NCBI GenBank assembly: GCA_031376885.1
Contig: JANMEL010000185.1
Coordinates: forward strand, 1-13,889
Direction of reading: 5' to 3'
Length of the DNA stretch: 13,889 bases
Source: Chamaesiphon sp031376885
Lineage (GTDB): Bacteria; Cyanobacteriota; Cyanobacteriia; Cyanobacteriales; Chamaesiphonaceae
Below, one piece after another: positions 13,886 through 13,889 of this stretch. The notes beneath the pieces are model-generated. The model ran no database searches. It saw only the letters and a program-made list of their open reading frames with translations, and had not been told where the DNA came from. Each line of letters opens with the position of its first letter. Within the stretch, counting starts at the first letter, position 1. The translations under genes and the position numbers were made by a program.

Positions 13886-13889
13886 GGCG

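Overview
The window reads as chromosomal DNA from a cyanobacterium. The evidence is many copies of the HIP1 octamer GCGATCGC (for example 126-133, and near 922, 3893, 5115, 10764 and 13132), very frequent CGATCG, and small palindromic repeats and heptamer tandem repeats of the kind known from cyanobacterial genomes. The gene set also fits: a CrtE-type prenyl transferase, a pheophytinase-like hydrolase and a Gram-negative envelope gene (lpxB). The genus cannot be fixed from the sequence alone. The first 60 bases are almost pure C and look like a contig-end artefact.

Layout. Bases 75-4530 hold three housekeeping genes on the minus strand: crtE (geranylgeranyl diphosphate synthase), an M32 carboxypeptidase and an ABC exporter. 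A PHO4/Pit-type phosphate transporter (4699-5946, minus) follows. Its upstream region carries a 1488-bp IS200/IS605 element (5988-7475) that encodes an intact-looking TnpB but no TnpA. Its ends carry all four short signals known from IS608: TTAC, AAAG, GAAT and TCAA. This fixes the boundaries and predicts the TnpB guide. Next come an alpha/beta hydrolase (7650-8537, plus) and, convergent with it, an exbB-exbD operon (9894-8601, minus). A hairpin and a TGACCCC tandem repeat lie between them.

From about 9900 to 11520 the region is accessory in character. It holds a GCGTAGCC-type palindromic repeat, then a YqiA-like esterase gene that is broken by a 5-bp tandem duplication and contains two more copies of the same repeat, one of which brings an in-frame TAG. 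After this comes a gene-free block of about 270 bp (11145-11412) that folds into a chain of hairpins. I read it as a HEARO/IscB-type omega RNA with no iscB gene beside it. A TetR regulator follows (11521-12105), with a candidate operator upstream and a perfect 24-bp palindrome over its stop codon. A small membrane protein of the fatty-acid hydroxylase/sterol desaturase type (12186-12704) lies just downstream. lpxB (minus) closes the window and runs to its edge.

The most interesting content is the pair of possible RNA-guided-nuclease relics about 4 kb apart: a tnpB element with its own guide RNA end, and an apparently orphan IscB-class guide RNA. The repeat-riddled esterase gene is next. The tetR/hydroxylase pair may be a small regulated unit.
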